Below are positions 1 through 9,815 of a DNA stretch of 64,000 bases, piece after piece. Position 1 is the stretch's first letter. Every line of letters starts with the position of its first letter. A program made the translations under genes and the position numbers. The notes under the pieces were generated by a model. That model ran no database searches. It saw nothing but the letters and a program-made list of their open reading frames with translations, and had not been told where the DNA came from. Where the stretch lies: contig NZ_BAABHJ010000023.1 in assembly GCF_039542035.1 (NCBI RefSeq), positions 124,001-188,000 on the forward strand. Reading direction: 5' to 3'. This DNA is from Actinoallomurus liliacearum. Lineage in GTDB: Bacteria > Actinomycetota > Actinomycetes > Streptosporangiales > Streptosporangiaceae.

Positions 1-192
1 GTGGATGAGGGCGTTGCCGGCGAGTTCGGCCACGGCCTGGACCGCGTCGTCGGCGTGCCGGCAGTCCTCCAGGAGGAAGGCCACGAACCGGCGGACGAGC
101 CGCGCCTGGTCCGGGCGGCCGGGGAAGGTGCGTCGCCAGCACATCGGGGCGGTGAATGCGGTCGACGTCGTCTCGTGGAGCGTGGCGGTCAC
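1..192 (-). CDS. ATP-binding protein (HATPase, SpoIIAB/RsbW-like), 3' truncated
   Basis: Read on the reverse strand from a GTG at 192; the window edge cuts it after 64 codons. The residues seen contain an N-terminal beta strand (CWRRTFPG), a DQARLVRRFV helix and the N-box ELAGNALIH, which matches the ELVTNAVRH-type ATP-binding helix of actinobacterial anti-sigma-like serine kinases (HATPase_c_2). It is divergent from an XRE/DUF5753 regulator followed by a DUF397 gene, the usual trio of streptomycete-type developmental or antibiotic regulators. The rest of the ATP-lid is outside the window, so activity cannot be judged. An internal ATG 16 codons in is an alternative start. Confidence 0.8.
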   Translation of the reverse strand, partial: MTATLHETTSTAFTAPMCWRRTFPGRPDQARLVRRFVAFLLEDCRHADDAVQAVAELAGNALIH

Positions 193-545
193 GGTGGTGC
201 GCCCTCCCGTCGAATGGGCTGAGTGCCGAGGGCCGGGGGTGACGCCCGATCTCCCCATGGCCCTGGGGAAGACGACACGGGACCCGTCGGGTGGACCGAA
301 ATCGGCCCGGCCCTGCCGGAGTCGGGCGGACTCAAGCCGCCGACGCCGCAGGGGCGCGCCTGCGGTTCACCGCCGCGTCCAAGTCGAGCAACTCCCTCGA
401 TCACATCGCGTGTTCGGGTTCTTACGCATAGTGCTTCCCCGCTGCGTAAGTGCGCAAGCGATTCACTGAGAATTCTCACAGTTTACTCTTCAGTAACTAT
501 CCGAAATCGATTGCTCGCAGTGAGTAACATCGTCACACTGGGTGC
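193..545. promoter_or_regulatory. divergent intergenic region with two inverted repeats
   Basis: This 353-bp stretch separates the divergent kinase and XRE genes and has no convincing ORF. It holds a perfect 8-bp inverted repeat CTTACGCA/TGCGTAAG (421-428 and 443-450, 14-bp spacer) and a perfect 12-bp palindrome TGAGAATTCTCA (467-478). The local sequence at 420-540 is AT-richer than its surroundings. Both elements are plausible operator sites for the XRE protein; that link is inference. Confidence 0.45.
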
Positions 546-1406
546 GTGCCGGATCCTTCCCCCACGATCCGCGAACGCCGCATCGCCATCGAGCTGCGGC
601 GTCTTCGCGAACAGACCGGGTTAACCCTCGACCAGGCGGCAGAGCGACTGGGCTGGAGCCGCGCGACCCTCAGCCGGATGGAGACCGCCGTTCGCCGGAT
701 CAAGCCCACCGAGCTGCAACGGCTGCTGAACGTCTACAACGTGGACGGCCGCCGCCGCGGTGACATCGCCGAACTGGCCCGAGGCGCTCGCGAGCGCGGC
801 TGGTGGCACCGCTACACCGACACCCTGCCCGCCGCGTACGCCACCTACATCGCGTTGGAGGCCGAGGCGCGCTCACTGCGCTGCTATGACGCGCTGGTCG
901 TCCACGGCCTGCTGCAGACCGAGGACTACGCGCGCGAGGTCATCCGCGCCGGCCTCATGCAGCTCGCCCCCGACTCGGAGGTCGAGCGACGCGTCGAGGT
1001 CCGCCTCAACCGGCAGGCGCTGCTGACCGAGCGAGACCCTCCGCTGGAGCTGTGGTGCGTCATCGACGAGAACACCCTGCGCCGCATGATCGGCGGCGAG
1101 GGCGTCATGCGGGCCCAGTACACACGGCTCGTCGAGCTGGCCGAATGCCCTGGTGTCACGCTCCAGGTCCTGCCCCACAAAGTGGGTGCCCATCCGGGAG
1201 TGGAGGGCACGTTCGCGATCCTGGAGTTCCCGGAGCGCTACATGCCGGACGTCGGCTACATAGAGGCGCTCAACGGGGCCCTGTACATCGAGGACGGCGC
1301 ACAGGTGCATGCGTACTCGCTCGTCTTCAATCATCTCGTCGCCGAAGCGCTGGGAATCGGCGAGTCGGCCGCGTTCATCCGCCGACTAATGGAAGAAGAA
1401 ACCTAA
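546..1406 (+). CDS. XRE-family regulator with DUF5753 domain
   Basis: 286-aa DNA-binding protein starting at GTG 546. Residues about 9-66 form a lambda-repressor-type helix-turn-helix (LRRLREQTGLTLDQAAERLG, then WSRATLSRME). Residues about 95-280 are the DUF5753 domain, including LLQTEDYAREVI, VEVRLNRQ and the conserved GAHPGVEGTF block. Proteins of this size and architecture occur in many actinomycete paralogues next to a small DUF397 protein and a HATPase, as here. They are thought to act as regulators with the DUF397 partner as antagonist. The DUF397 gene follows by 12 bp and is probably co-transcribed. Confidence 0.92.
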   Translation: MPDPSPTIRERRIAIELRRLREQTGLTLDQAAERLGWSRATLSRMETAVRRIKPTELQRLLNVYNVDGRRRGDIAELARGARERGWWHRYTDTLPAAYATYIALEAEARSLRCYDALVVHGLLQTEDYAREVIRAGLMQLAPDSEVERRVEVRLNRQALLTERDPPLELWCVIDENTLRRMIGGEGVMRAQYTRLVELAECPGVTLQVLPHKVGAHPGVEGTFAILEFPERYMPDVGYIEALNGALYIEDGAQVHAYSLVFNHLVAEALGIGESAAFIRRLMEEET

Positions 1407-1418
1407 GGAAAGGTGCAT

Positions 1419-1550
1419 ATGACCGATAAGTCCATGCCTCCCTGGCGTAAGTCCATCCGTAGCAACGCCTCGAGCGGCTGTGTCGAAGTGACCTGGATCG
1501 ACGGACCGGGTGCCGGCAGCGACGGGCCGGGCGGTCCTCCGGCGAAATAA
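1419..1550 (+). CDS. DUF397 domain protein, short
   Basis: A 43-aa ORF just downstream of the XRE gene, preceded by AAGGAAAGG. It begins with PPWRKSIRSNASSGCVEV, a close match to the DUF397 opening (W-R-K-S-x-x-S-x-x-x-x-x-C-V-E-V). Typical DUF397 proteins are 60-80 aa and continue with a strand containing RDSK and a C-terminal W-x-x-F; here the reading frame ends in a Gly/Pro tail instead, so it is a shortened variant. Its partner is probably the adjacent XRE protein. Confidence 0.8.
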   Translation: MTDKSMPPWRKSIRSNASSGCVEVTWIDGPGAGSDGPGGPPAK

Positions 1551-1672
1551 CAGAATCCGGCAAGGAGGAGCCGTACGGGCATCACGGCGCCTGGCCTCCG
1601 TTTCGCATCGCGTTCGCCGGTACGAGCGCGGTGCGGAGCGCGGCTTCTCGCCTGGCGCGAGACAAGCCGCGA

Positions 1673-2461
1673 TCACTGAAGCCTCCGAGCGCGCAGGAGT
1701 CGGCGGGCCAGGAGGCACACTGCCGTGGTGGTCGATGCGACAGCGATCACTCCGGCCGTCTGTCGGGGCTCCAGTCTGGTCGTTCCCTTGCCCTGGTATG
1801 CCGTGGCCTGGTCGTCGAGTCCGGATCGGAGTGCCGAAGCGAGGGCCTCATCCAACACTTCGCGGAATCTGTTCAGGCGAGACCCGATCGAATTGGCGGT
1901 CCACTGCTCTCTCTGATCAAGCCAGAACCTACGCCCGGCGTCGGTATGGAAGAGGTTGTCGACGGCCATTGATCTCAGGCCTTCGTCCGATACGTCTCTC
2001 AGCTCCCACTGCATGTACCAGAACGACACCATCAGGTTCAAGAACTGAGTGCGCCGGCTCTCATCATGGGAGACCTTGTCTGCTCCAGGCCCCCAGCACT
2101 GCATGTAGACCGGGTCGCTCATGGCGATCTCTGCAAGCCTCATGTGAATGCTGCGGTTGACCTGCCGCCTGTTGGCCAAGCTCTCCTTCGCCTGGAGGGC
2201 GAGCGATATGGAGACGGCGACGAGCGCGAAGGCGCTGAGGATCGCCGAGATCGCTCCATACGCCTGGCCGACGTTGCCCAGCCGAGTCCAGTCGACATGG
2301 CCTCTGTCGGCGATGAATTCGAGTGCCAGCGGTGACAGCGTGATCAGCGCCAGGATCATCACCCCGACGCAGACGAGCGCGGCAGGCCGTGATGCGCGGC
2401 GGATCGGGCCGGTGATGTCGTTGATCCACGGTGAGCGCTGTCCGGAGGGAAGGGCGTCCAT
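1673..2461 (-). CDS. DUF6082-like membrane protein
   Basis: 262 aa from ATG 2461, chosen because GAGGTGACC lies just before it; an in-frame ATG 11 codons upstream has no such site. Two hydrophobic segments (about residues 28-50 and 70-92) precede a long soluble part with LAEIAMSDPVYMQCWG, FLNLMVSFWYMQWELRD and a WxxxR region near residue 180. This layout fits the actinobacterial DUF6082 family (two TM helices, cytoplasmic helical domain), whose function is unknown. The C-terminus is basic and Thr/Ala-rich. It stands alone on its strand. Confidence 0.6.
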   Translation of the reverse strand: MDALPSGQRSPWINDITGPIRRASRPAALVCVGVMILALITLSPLALEFIADRGHVDWTRLGNVGQAYGAISAILSAFALVAVSISLALQAKESLANRRQVNRSIHMRLAEIAMSDPVYMQCWGPGADKVSHDESRRTQFLNLMVSFWYMQWELRDVSDEGLRSMAVDNLFHTDAGRRFWLDQREQWTANSIGSRLNRFREVLDEALASALRSGLDDQATAYQGKGTTRLEPRQTAGVIAVASTTTAVCLLARRLLRARRLQ

Positions 2462-2599
2462 GGTCACCTCACATCGAGACGAATCTCTCCGCATCTACGA
2501 CGCATGGGAGTGCTCGACCGTGCCCGTCACAGCGCGTTCTCCTCCCCGGCGGATGCGGTCCCGCGGGCGCGCGGTACGTCGGGACGGTCACGGTCGGTC

Positions 2600-3676
2600 T
2601 CAACGGCGGGTTAGAGCCGCCAGGAGGCGGTCCTGGGGCAGGGCGTGGGCGGTGATGTCGTCGCGGCCGGTCATGGTCTCGGCGGCGAGCAGGGCGTTCA
2701 CGATGGCCTCCTCGGTGGCCTCGATCGCGCCGTAGAAGAGCGGATCGATGTAGGCGTCCGGCAGGACGTCGACGGTCAGCACGCGGGGCGGCTGCACGCC
2801 CAGCGCGTCCGACGGCAGGTGGCCGCGGTTGGCCGTCGAGAAGGCCAGGAAGCCGTCACCGCTGGTGTTCTCGCCCGCCCCGCCGGTGCGGGCGACCCCG
2901 AGCCCCGCGCGCTGGGCGAGGCGGCGGCACTGGTGGGGCAGCAGCGGTGCGTCGGTCGCCACGATGCCGATGATCGACCCGGCGCCCTCGAACTCCGGGG
3001 GCACCGGCCGGGGCACGTCGTCGATCACCACCGGAACCCCCGCGACGGTGAGCCGCTCGCGGCGCCCGTGGTTCGCCTGCACGAGCACCCCCACCGTCCA
3101 GCCGCCGTCGACCACCCGTGACGCGGTGCCGATCCCGCCCTTGAAGCCGTGGCAGATCATCCCGGTTCCGCCGCCGACGTTGCCCTCGGCGACCGGGCCG
3201 GTGGTCGCGGCGTCGTACGCCTCCCGTACGTGGGCGGCGGTGACGTGCTGCCCGTCGATGTCGTTCAGCACGCCGTCCCACGTCTCGCCGACGACCGGCA
3301 GCCCCCACGCTCCCCGGCCCCGTCCGCGCACCTCGATCTCGATGAGCGCGTCGCGTACGACGCCGACGCTGTGACTGTTGGTGAGCGCGATCGGGGTCGT
3401 CAGCATGCCGCCCTCGCGGACCCATGCCATCCCGGTGAGCTCGCCGTTGCCGTTGAGCCAGTGGTGGCCCGCGTACAGCGGCTCGTCGAAGATCGAGCCC
3501 GCGTGCGGCAGGATCACCGTGACGCCGGTCCGCACCGGGCCCTCGCCGACCCGGAGCGGCCCGTCGCCCCTGATGACGGTCGTGTGCCCGACGCGTACCC
3601 CGGCCACGTCGGTGATCGCGTTGGCCGGTCCCGGTGTTCCGCCGCCGATGACGACGCCGAGATCGCGAACTCTCAT
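2600..3676 (-). CDS. P1 family (S58/DmpA-type) peptidase
   Basis: 358 aa from ATG 3676 with GGAGG upstream. The sequence follows the DmpA/BapA aminopeptidase fold: ITDVAGVRVGHTTV near the N-terminus, GNVGGGTGMICHGFKGGIGTASR around residues 166-187, and GENTSGDGFLAFSTAN around 269-284. In the family, a precursor is cleaved before a Ser in an N-x-S-G-D motif, and that Ser becomes the nucleophile; Ser272 is in that position here. These enzymes release N-terminal D- or beta-amino acids or L-residues. It lies downstream of a PucR regulator on the same strand, which may control it. Confidence 0.9.
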   Translation of the reverse strand: MRVRDLGVVIGGGTPGPANAITDVAGVRVGHTTVIRGDGPLRVGEGPVRTGVTVILPHAGSIFDEPLYAGHHWLNGNGELTGMAWVREGGMLTTPIALTNSHSVGVVRDALIEIEVRGRGRGAWGLPVVGETWDGVLNDIDGQHVTAAHVREAYDAATTGPVAEGNVGGGTGMICHGFKGGIGTASRVVDGGWTVGVLVQANHGRRERLTVAGVPVVIDDVPRPVPPEFEGAGSIIGIVATDAPLLPHQCRRLAQRAGLGVARTGGAGENTSGDGFLAFSTANRGHLPSDALGVQPPRVLTVDVLPDAYIDPLFYGAIEATEEAIVNALLAAETMTGRDDITAHALPQDRLLAALTRR

Positions 3677-3724
3677 GGGGGCCTCCGGTCGGGTGACGTG
3701 TCCGGTCTGAATGATCATGGCGTA

Positions 3725-3807
3725 CCGAATGCTCGGTGGAGGGCGCCGGGTGGCCGTGACGGGTCCCGGTCCGCCGGGTTTCGGCGCTGCCTTCGCCGAG
3801 CATTCGG
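3725..3807. repeat. 12-bp perfect inverted repeat between PucR and P1 peptidase genes
   Basis: CCGAATGCTCGG (3725-3736) recurs as its exact complement CCGAGCATTCGG (3796-3807), 59 bp apart. The pair fills the gap between the PucR stop and the peptidase start on the minus strand. It could be a paired operator or a large stem-loop; it lacks a T-tract on either side, so a simple terminator is less likely. Confidence 0.5.
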
Positions 3808-3828
3808 AACCGGCGGGGCGCCGAGCGG

Positions 3829-5535
3829 TCAGGTGCGGTCCTTGCGGAGGGCGTCGAGGGCGAGCAACGCGACGTGCAGGGAGGCGCAGGACTCGACGTC
3901 CTCCAGGTCCGCGCCGAGCACCCGCTCGATGCGGCGCAGCCGCTCGTACAGCGCCGGCCGGGACAGGTGGGCCCGCTGCGCGGTGAGGACCTTGTTGCGC
4001 CCGCTGCCGAGGTAGAGACCGAGCACGTGGACGAGGTCGCTGCCGCGCTGCGCGTCGTAGGTCAGCAGCGGGCCGAGCTCCCGCTCGGTGAACGTCTGCA
4101 GCCGCGCGTCCTCGCGCAGCAGGTGCAGCAGGCCGCGCAGCCGCAGGTCGGGCAGGCGGTAGAACAGCCGGCCGTCGTTGCGTTCGGCGGCGACGCCGGC
4201 GACCTGCTCGGCCTCCAGGAACGACCGGCGCACGTCGCGCACGGACTCCACGGTCGAGCCCACGGCCATGACGAAGGCGTCCGCGCCCCCGCGCGGTCGC
4301 GCGTCCCGGTCCGCGCGGCCCGCCGGCGCCGACCCGCAGTGGTGGGCGCGGAGGCGGCGCGCGACCTCGCACAGGACGTCGTCCTCGACGGCGCGGGACG
4401 GAAGGGACGCCAGTACGCCGACCCGGGCCTGCGGCGAGCTCTCGTCGAGGGCGCCGACGAGCGCGGACAGGTTCGCCTCGCGGCAGGCGGCGGCCGTGGC
4501 CTCGGCCAGGTCCGTCACCGAGGTGGCCGCCGACGCGTCGCCCACCAGGCCGAGCGCCGGGGGCGGACCGGACGGCGCCGAGGGGCGGGGGAGCACCACG
4601 ATGCCGAGCAGGCGCCGGCCGGTGAGCGAGACGCCGAGCGCGCGGGCGCGGGCCGCCGCCTCCTGCGGGTCGGCGTACGCGTGCGCGAGGATGCCGCTGA
4701 TGATCGAGCCGTGGGCCTGGCGTTCGAGGCTCTCGGCGTGCCGGTCGAGCAGCCGGCCGAGCGCGAGCGTGGTCGCGGCCCGCTCGACGAGGACGACGTC
4801 ACGGGGCGAGGGCGGGTCCATCGAGGTGATGATGAGCCGCCCCCAGTCCTCACCGCGGGCGCCGACGACGGTGACCAGCCACCGGGAGGACTCGTCGTAC
4901 GCCGTGCGCTCCTCGGGGCGTACGGAGCGCGAACGGGTCTCCCAGCCGGTCAGCAGCTCGGCCGGGTCGCTGCCGGCCAGCTCGGCGGCCAGGACCTGGT
5001 GGGCGAGGTTCTCCAGCACGACCGGGCGTCCGACGAGGCTGGCCACCTGACGGACCACCTCGGCCGGCGGCGCGCCGTCGACGGACAGCTGGGTGAAGAC
5101 CTCGTGCAGCTTCTCCGAGGCGCGCAGCTCGGCCAGCTGCGCGTCGATGATCCGGGCGTGCACCGCCTCGGTGACGTCCACGAAGGGAGTCTCCCGCGCC
5201 CAGGCGATCAGCGGGAGGCCGTGCTCCTCGGCCGCCGCGGCCAACGCGTCGGGAAGCGTGGCCGCGTACTTGCGGCCGAGCTCGACGATCAGGCCGCTGA
5301 CGCCCACCTCGGCCAGGTCGGCGACGTACGCCCGGAGCTGCTGCGGATCGTCCGGCAGCGCGATCCCGGTGGTGAGCACCAGCTCACCGCCGCGCAGCAG
5401 GTGGGCGATGTCGGTGACCTCGGCGGAGTGCACCCAGCGGACACGGGCGTCGAGGTGGTCCGCGCCGGCGATGATCCGCGGCTCGCCCCGCCGGACCGCG
5501 TCGAGCCGCAAGACGTCGGCCAGAGTGGGCAGCAC
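3829..5535 (-). CDS. PucR-family transcriptional regulator
   Basis: 568 aa from GTG 5535, giving the usual family opening VLPTLADVLRL; a TTG six codons earlier is possible, and neither has a clear ribosome site. Residues about 3-125 form the PucR ligand-binding domain (PRIIAGADHLDARVRWVHSAE, LLRGGELVLTTG). A central GGDEF-like region lies in residues 280-420. The C-terminal HTH_30 domain reads VLGLYLGSGRN, then LTAQRAHLSRPALYERLRRIE. PucR proteins control purine, amino-acid or GABA catabolism. It is divergent from pterin dehydratase, aminotransferase and semialdehyde dehydrogenase genes, which are the likely targets together with the downstream P1 peptidase. Confidence 0.9.
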   Translation of the reverse strand: MLPTLADVLRLDAVRRGEPRIIAGADHLDARVRWVHSAEVTDIAHLLRGGELVLTTGIALPDDPQQLRAYVADLAEVGVSGLIVELGRKYAATLPDALAAAAEEHGLPLIAWARETPFVDVTEAVHARIIDAQLAELRASEKLHEVFTQLSVDGAPPAEVVRQVASLVGRPVVLENLAHQVLAAELAGSDPAELLTGWETRSRSVRPEERTAYDESSRWLVTVVGARGEDWGRLIITSMDPPSPRDVVLVERAATTLALGRLLDRHAESLERQAHGSIISGILAHAYADPQEAAARARALGVSLTGRRLLGIVVLPRPSAPSGPPPALGLVGDASAATSVTDLAEATAAACREANLSALVGALDESSPQARVGVLASLPSRAVEDDVLCEVARRLRAHHCGSAPAGRADRDARPRGGADAFVMAVGSTVESVRDVRRSFLEAEQVAGVAAERNDGRLFYRLPDLRLRGLLHLLREDARLQTFTERELGPLLTYDAQRGSDLVHVLGLYLGSGRNKVLTAQRAHLSRPALYERLRRIERVLGADLEDVESCASLHVALLALDALRKDRT

Positions 5536-5577
5536 ATCTGTGATGCTATGCAAACGCCGACGTGAGGAGGTACCCCG

Positions 5578-5853
5578 ATGGAGCGGATGGACGGCGACGC
5601 GATCGACCGAGAGCTGGCGACGACGCCGGGCTGGGAGCTCGCCGAGGACGCGATCGTCAAGACCGTGAGGTTCGCGGACTTCAGGGAGGCGATGGCGTTC
5701 GTCAACCGCGTGGCCGAGGTCGCCGAGGAGCTGAACCACCACCCGGACATCACGATCCGCTGGAACAAGGTCACCCTGACGCAGAGCACGCACGTGGCGG
5801 GAGGCCTGACGGAGTACGACTTCCGCCTCGCCCGCCGCATCAACGAACTCTGA
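5578..5853 (+). CDS. 4a-hydroxytetrahydrobiopterin dehydratase (PCD/DCoH)
   Basis: 91-aa protein preceded by GAGGAGG eight bases before ATG 5578. It contains the diagnostic pterin-site motif EELNHHPDI near residues 56-64, followed by RWNKV and a TLTQSTHVAGGLTEYDFRLARRI ending typical of bacterial pterin-4a-carbinolamine dehydratases. Length matches the family (about 90-110 aa). The enzyme dehydrates 4a-carbinolamine to recycle tetrahydropterin cofactors; no phenylalanine hydroxylase is nearby. It is the first gene on the plus strand, divergent from pucR by about 40 bp. Confidence 0.93.
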   Translation: MERMDGDAIDRELATTPGWELAEDAIVKTVRFADFREAMAFVNRVAEVAEELNHHPDITIRWNKVTLTQSTHVAGGLTEYDFRLARRINEL

Positions 5854-5950
5854 CCGGGTGCCACCGGGCGACAGGTTGCCAGATGCGGCGGGTCGGAGCT
5901 GACAGTCTGCTGGCTGGTGCTCCGGGGCGTTCTGCGGGAAGACTCGTGCT

Positions 5951-7209
5951 ATGTCGGACTTGCTAGCACGCCACCGCGCGGTCATGCCCAACTGGATGGC
6001 CCTCTACTACGACGAGCCGATCGAGATCGTCAGCGGGAAGGGCAGCCGTGTCACCGACGCGAACGGCCGCTCCTATCTGGACTTCTTCGCCGGCATCGTG
6101 ACCAACACGCTCGGCTACGACCTCGCCGAGGTACGCGAGGCCGTCGAGCGTCAGCTCCGCACGGGAGTCGTGCACACGTCGACGCTCTACCTCCTGCGCG
6201 GTCAGGTAGAGCTCGCCGAGAAGATCGCCCGGCTCTCCGGCATCGACGACGCCAAGGTCTTCTTCACCAACTCCGGCACCGAGGCGAACGAGACCGCGCT
6301 GCTGCTCGCGACGTACGCGCGCAAGAGCAACCAGATCCTCGCCATGCGGCAGAGCTACCACGGCCGATCCTTCGGCGCGACCGCGGTCACCAGCAACCGC
6401 ACGTGGAAGAACAACGCGCTCTCGCCGCTCAGCGTGTACTTCCTGCACGGCGGGGACCGGCACCTCCCGCAGTTCCGCGGGCTGTCCGACGACGACTACA
6501 TCACGGTGTGCGTGGAGGATCTGCGGCACACCCTCGCCACCGTCACGGCCGGTGACGTGGCGGCCGTGATCGCCGAACCGATCCAGGGCGTCGGCGGCTA
6601 CACGTGTCCGCCGGACGGGCTGTACGCGGCGTACCAGGAGGTCCTGTCCGAGCAGGGCATCCTGTTCATCGCCGACGAGGTGCAGACGGGCTGGGGCCGC
6701 ACGGGCCAGAACTTCTGGGGCATCCAGAACCACGGCGTGACGCCCGACATGATGACCTTCGCCAAGGGGCTCGGGAACGGCTTCGCCATCGGCGGCCTCG
6801 TCGCGCGCGGCGAGCTGATGGACTCGCTGCACGCGACCGGCCTGTCGACGTTCGGCGGCAACCCGATCTCCACCGCCGCCGCCAACGCGACCCTGGACTA
6901 CATCCTCGACCACGACCTGCAGGCCAACGCGGCCAAGGTCGGCGGACAGATCATCGACGGCCTGCGCGAGGCGGCCGCCCGGATGCCGTACGTCACGGAC
7001 GTGCGCGGCAAGGGATTGATGTTCGCCGTCGAGCTGACCGAGCCGGAGCTGGCCGTACGGGCGCTGGAGGAGACCAAGGCGCGCGGCCTGCTCGTCGGCA
7101 AGGGCGGGCTGTACGGCAACACGCTGCGCATGGCGCCGCCGCTCACGCTGACCGAGGACGAGGGCCGGGAAGGCCTCGGCATCCTCGTCGACGCGTTGGA
7201 GGCGATCGC

Positions 7210-7213
<4 letters not shown>
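5951..7213 (+). CDS. class III PLP-dependent aminotransferase
   Basis: 420 aa. The fold-type I omega-aminotransferase signature is present: SYLDFFAGIVTNTLG near the start, FTNSGTEANETAL (105-117), the cofactor Asp in LFIADEVQTGWGRTG (238-252), and the PLP Schiff-base Lys272 in FAKGLGNG. Close families are alanine-glyoxylate aminotransferase 2, beta-alanine/3-aminoisobutyrate and GABA transaminases. The stop overlaps the start of an acylating methylmalonate-semialdehyde dehydrogenase (ATGA), which favours beta-alanine or 3-aminoisobutyrate as amino donor: transamination yields the semialdehyde that the next enzyme oxidises. Exact substrate cannot be fixed from sequence. Confidence 0.9.
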
Positions 7214-8700
<1,487 letters not shown>

Positions 8701-8710
8701 CCGGCCGGGG

Positions 8711-8744
8711 CGTGGCCGCATCCGTCTCGACGGGTGCGGCCACG
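8711..8744 (+). terminator. hairpin terminator after mmsA
   Basis: A near-perfect stem: the 10-bp arms CGTGGCCGCA and TGCGGCCACG continue through a T-G wobble into CCGT/ACGG, with loop CTCG. It begins 11 bp after the mmsA stop. There is no U-tract, which is common for GC-rich actinobacterial terminators. Confidence 0.7.
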
Positions 8745-9227
8745 TGGCTCGTCGGTGCCGTGTCCGCCCAGCGGCGGCTCGTCCGTCATGCGGCCATTGG
8801 GCAAAAAAGCGGTACATGACCGCTTTATGCGCTCGGGGGAAATTCAGATATGTGTGGAGCGATCCGAATTCGCGCATATAGAGATTTCCGGCCCGCGCGA
8901 AAACGGCGTCCTGTCACCTGGAGGTCAAAGCGGGGTGGCGGAGGGTGGCCTCCGGCGGCGGGGTGGGTCACCATGGGCGAGGGGACCGTTCGCGGGGGTT
9001 GCACAAGATCGTCGGAGCGCGCTCGGGGGCGCGTCGGCGCGCCGGATCCACCCGAAAGGTCGCAACGCGACGTGGGGTATTGGTTTGCACTAACTCGACC
9101 GTTTGACCGGCGAAACTACAAATACTAGCTGCAGCCCTTGACCTCCTCTGTGGCATACGACACACTCGGTTTGTCGATAGCTGTTGGCGCAAACTTCAGA
9201 AGTTCCCCGGTTACCAGGGAGCACCCC
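8745..9227. other. intergenic region, candidate promoters only
   Basis: About 480 bp without a convincing gene; ORFs here have no family features or ribosome sites. From 8800 to 8890 the sequence is unusually AT-rich for the window. Near 9100-9160 there are two TTGACC hexamers: the first is followed by an AT-rich stretch (ACTACAAATACTAG), the second begins TTGACCTCCTC. Either could be a -35 element for the small protein at 9228. No cognate -10 is convincing. Confidence 0.3.
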
Positions 9228-9524
9228 ATGTCTGCCGACGACTCGCCCGACCAGACGCCGTTCTCACTGCTCGCCGTGCTGGCGGCGCGCTACCCGGAGT
9301 GGACGATCTGGTTCGGCGATGCGACCGGCCACTGGTGGGCGCTCCCCCCGCACGACCGGGAGCCGGGTGAGTTCATCGAGGCTCCGACCGTGAAGGAGTT
9401 GGTCGAGTCCATAGAGGCGCTCAAAGCGCGCCCCCGAGTCCCCTACCAACGCGGCGCCCCGTCTCCGGGCGCGGCGCGGAGCAGGTTCCCCGCGGCCTCC
9501 AGGCCCGGCGGCCCGTTCCGATGA
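9228..9524 (+). CDS. small hypothetical protein
   Basis: 98 aa from ATG 9228 with GGGAG eight bases upstream. An ordered N-terminal part (FSLLAVLAARYPEWTIWFGDATGHWWALPP, then EFIEAPTVKELVESIEAL) looks like a compact alpha/beta domain; the last 30 residues are Pro/Arg/Ala-rich and probably disordered. Short tryptophan-rich proteins of this kind recur in actinomycetes near XRE regulators, but I cannot assign a family. An upstream in-frame TTG at 9138 would add 30 residues without a ribosome site. Confidence 0.6.
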   Translation: MSADDSPDQTPFSLLAVLAARYPEWTIWFGDATGHWWALPPHDREPGEFIEAPTVKELVESIEALKARPRVPYQRGAPSPGAARSRFPAASRPGGPFR

Positions 9525-9660
9525 CCCGCCGCCCGCGACCCGACGGGACCGCACCGAAGCCGCGGTCTCAGGTGAGCATTTGCCAGTCACGCCGCCTCCC
9601 CCTCCAACACCTCCGTGACAGGCGTGACTGCAGAGGGGCGCTCTCCTGAGGCCGCAGGGA

Positions 9661-9700
9661 GTCCGGGCAACCGTGTAGCCCCCGGCACGGTTGCCCGGAC
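9661..9700. terminator. 15-bp perfect hairpin
   Basis: Arms GTCCGGGCAACCGTG (9661-9675) and CACGGTTGCCCGGAC (9686-9700) are exact complements with a 10-nt loop. It lies between the small protein and the PotD-like gene and probably ends the former's transcript. The rest of 9525-9815 contains a direct repeat of CTCCCGGGTCCCG but no gene. Confidence 0.65.
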
Positions 9701-9815
9701 CTCCATCTCTTCACCTCCCGGGTCCCGCCGGCTACCTCCCGGGTCCCGTCCGCACCGGACCGCTCATGTCGTTACGCTCGCGGCAGACGTGTTTTCGGAT
9801 GAGGACAGGAGCGGC

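Noticed and set aside
2677..4372. Long N-terminal extension of the P1 peptidase to 4372
   Set aside because: Extension is Arg/Pro/Ala shadow of the pucR gene; ATG 3676 with GGAGG gives the typical family start.
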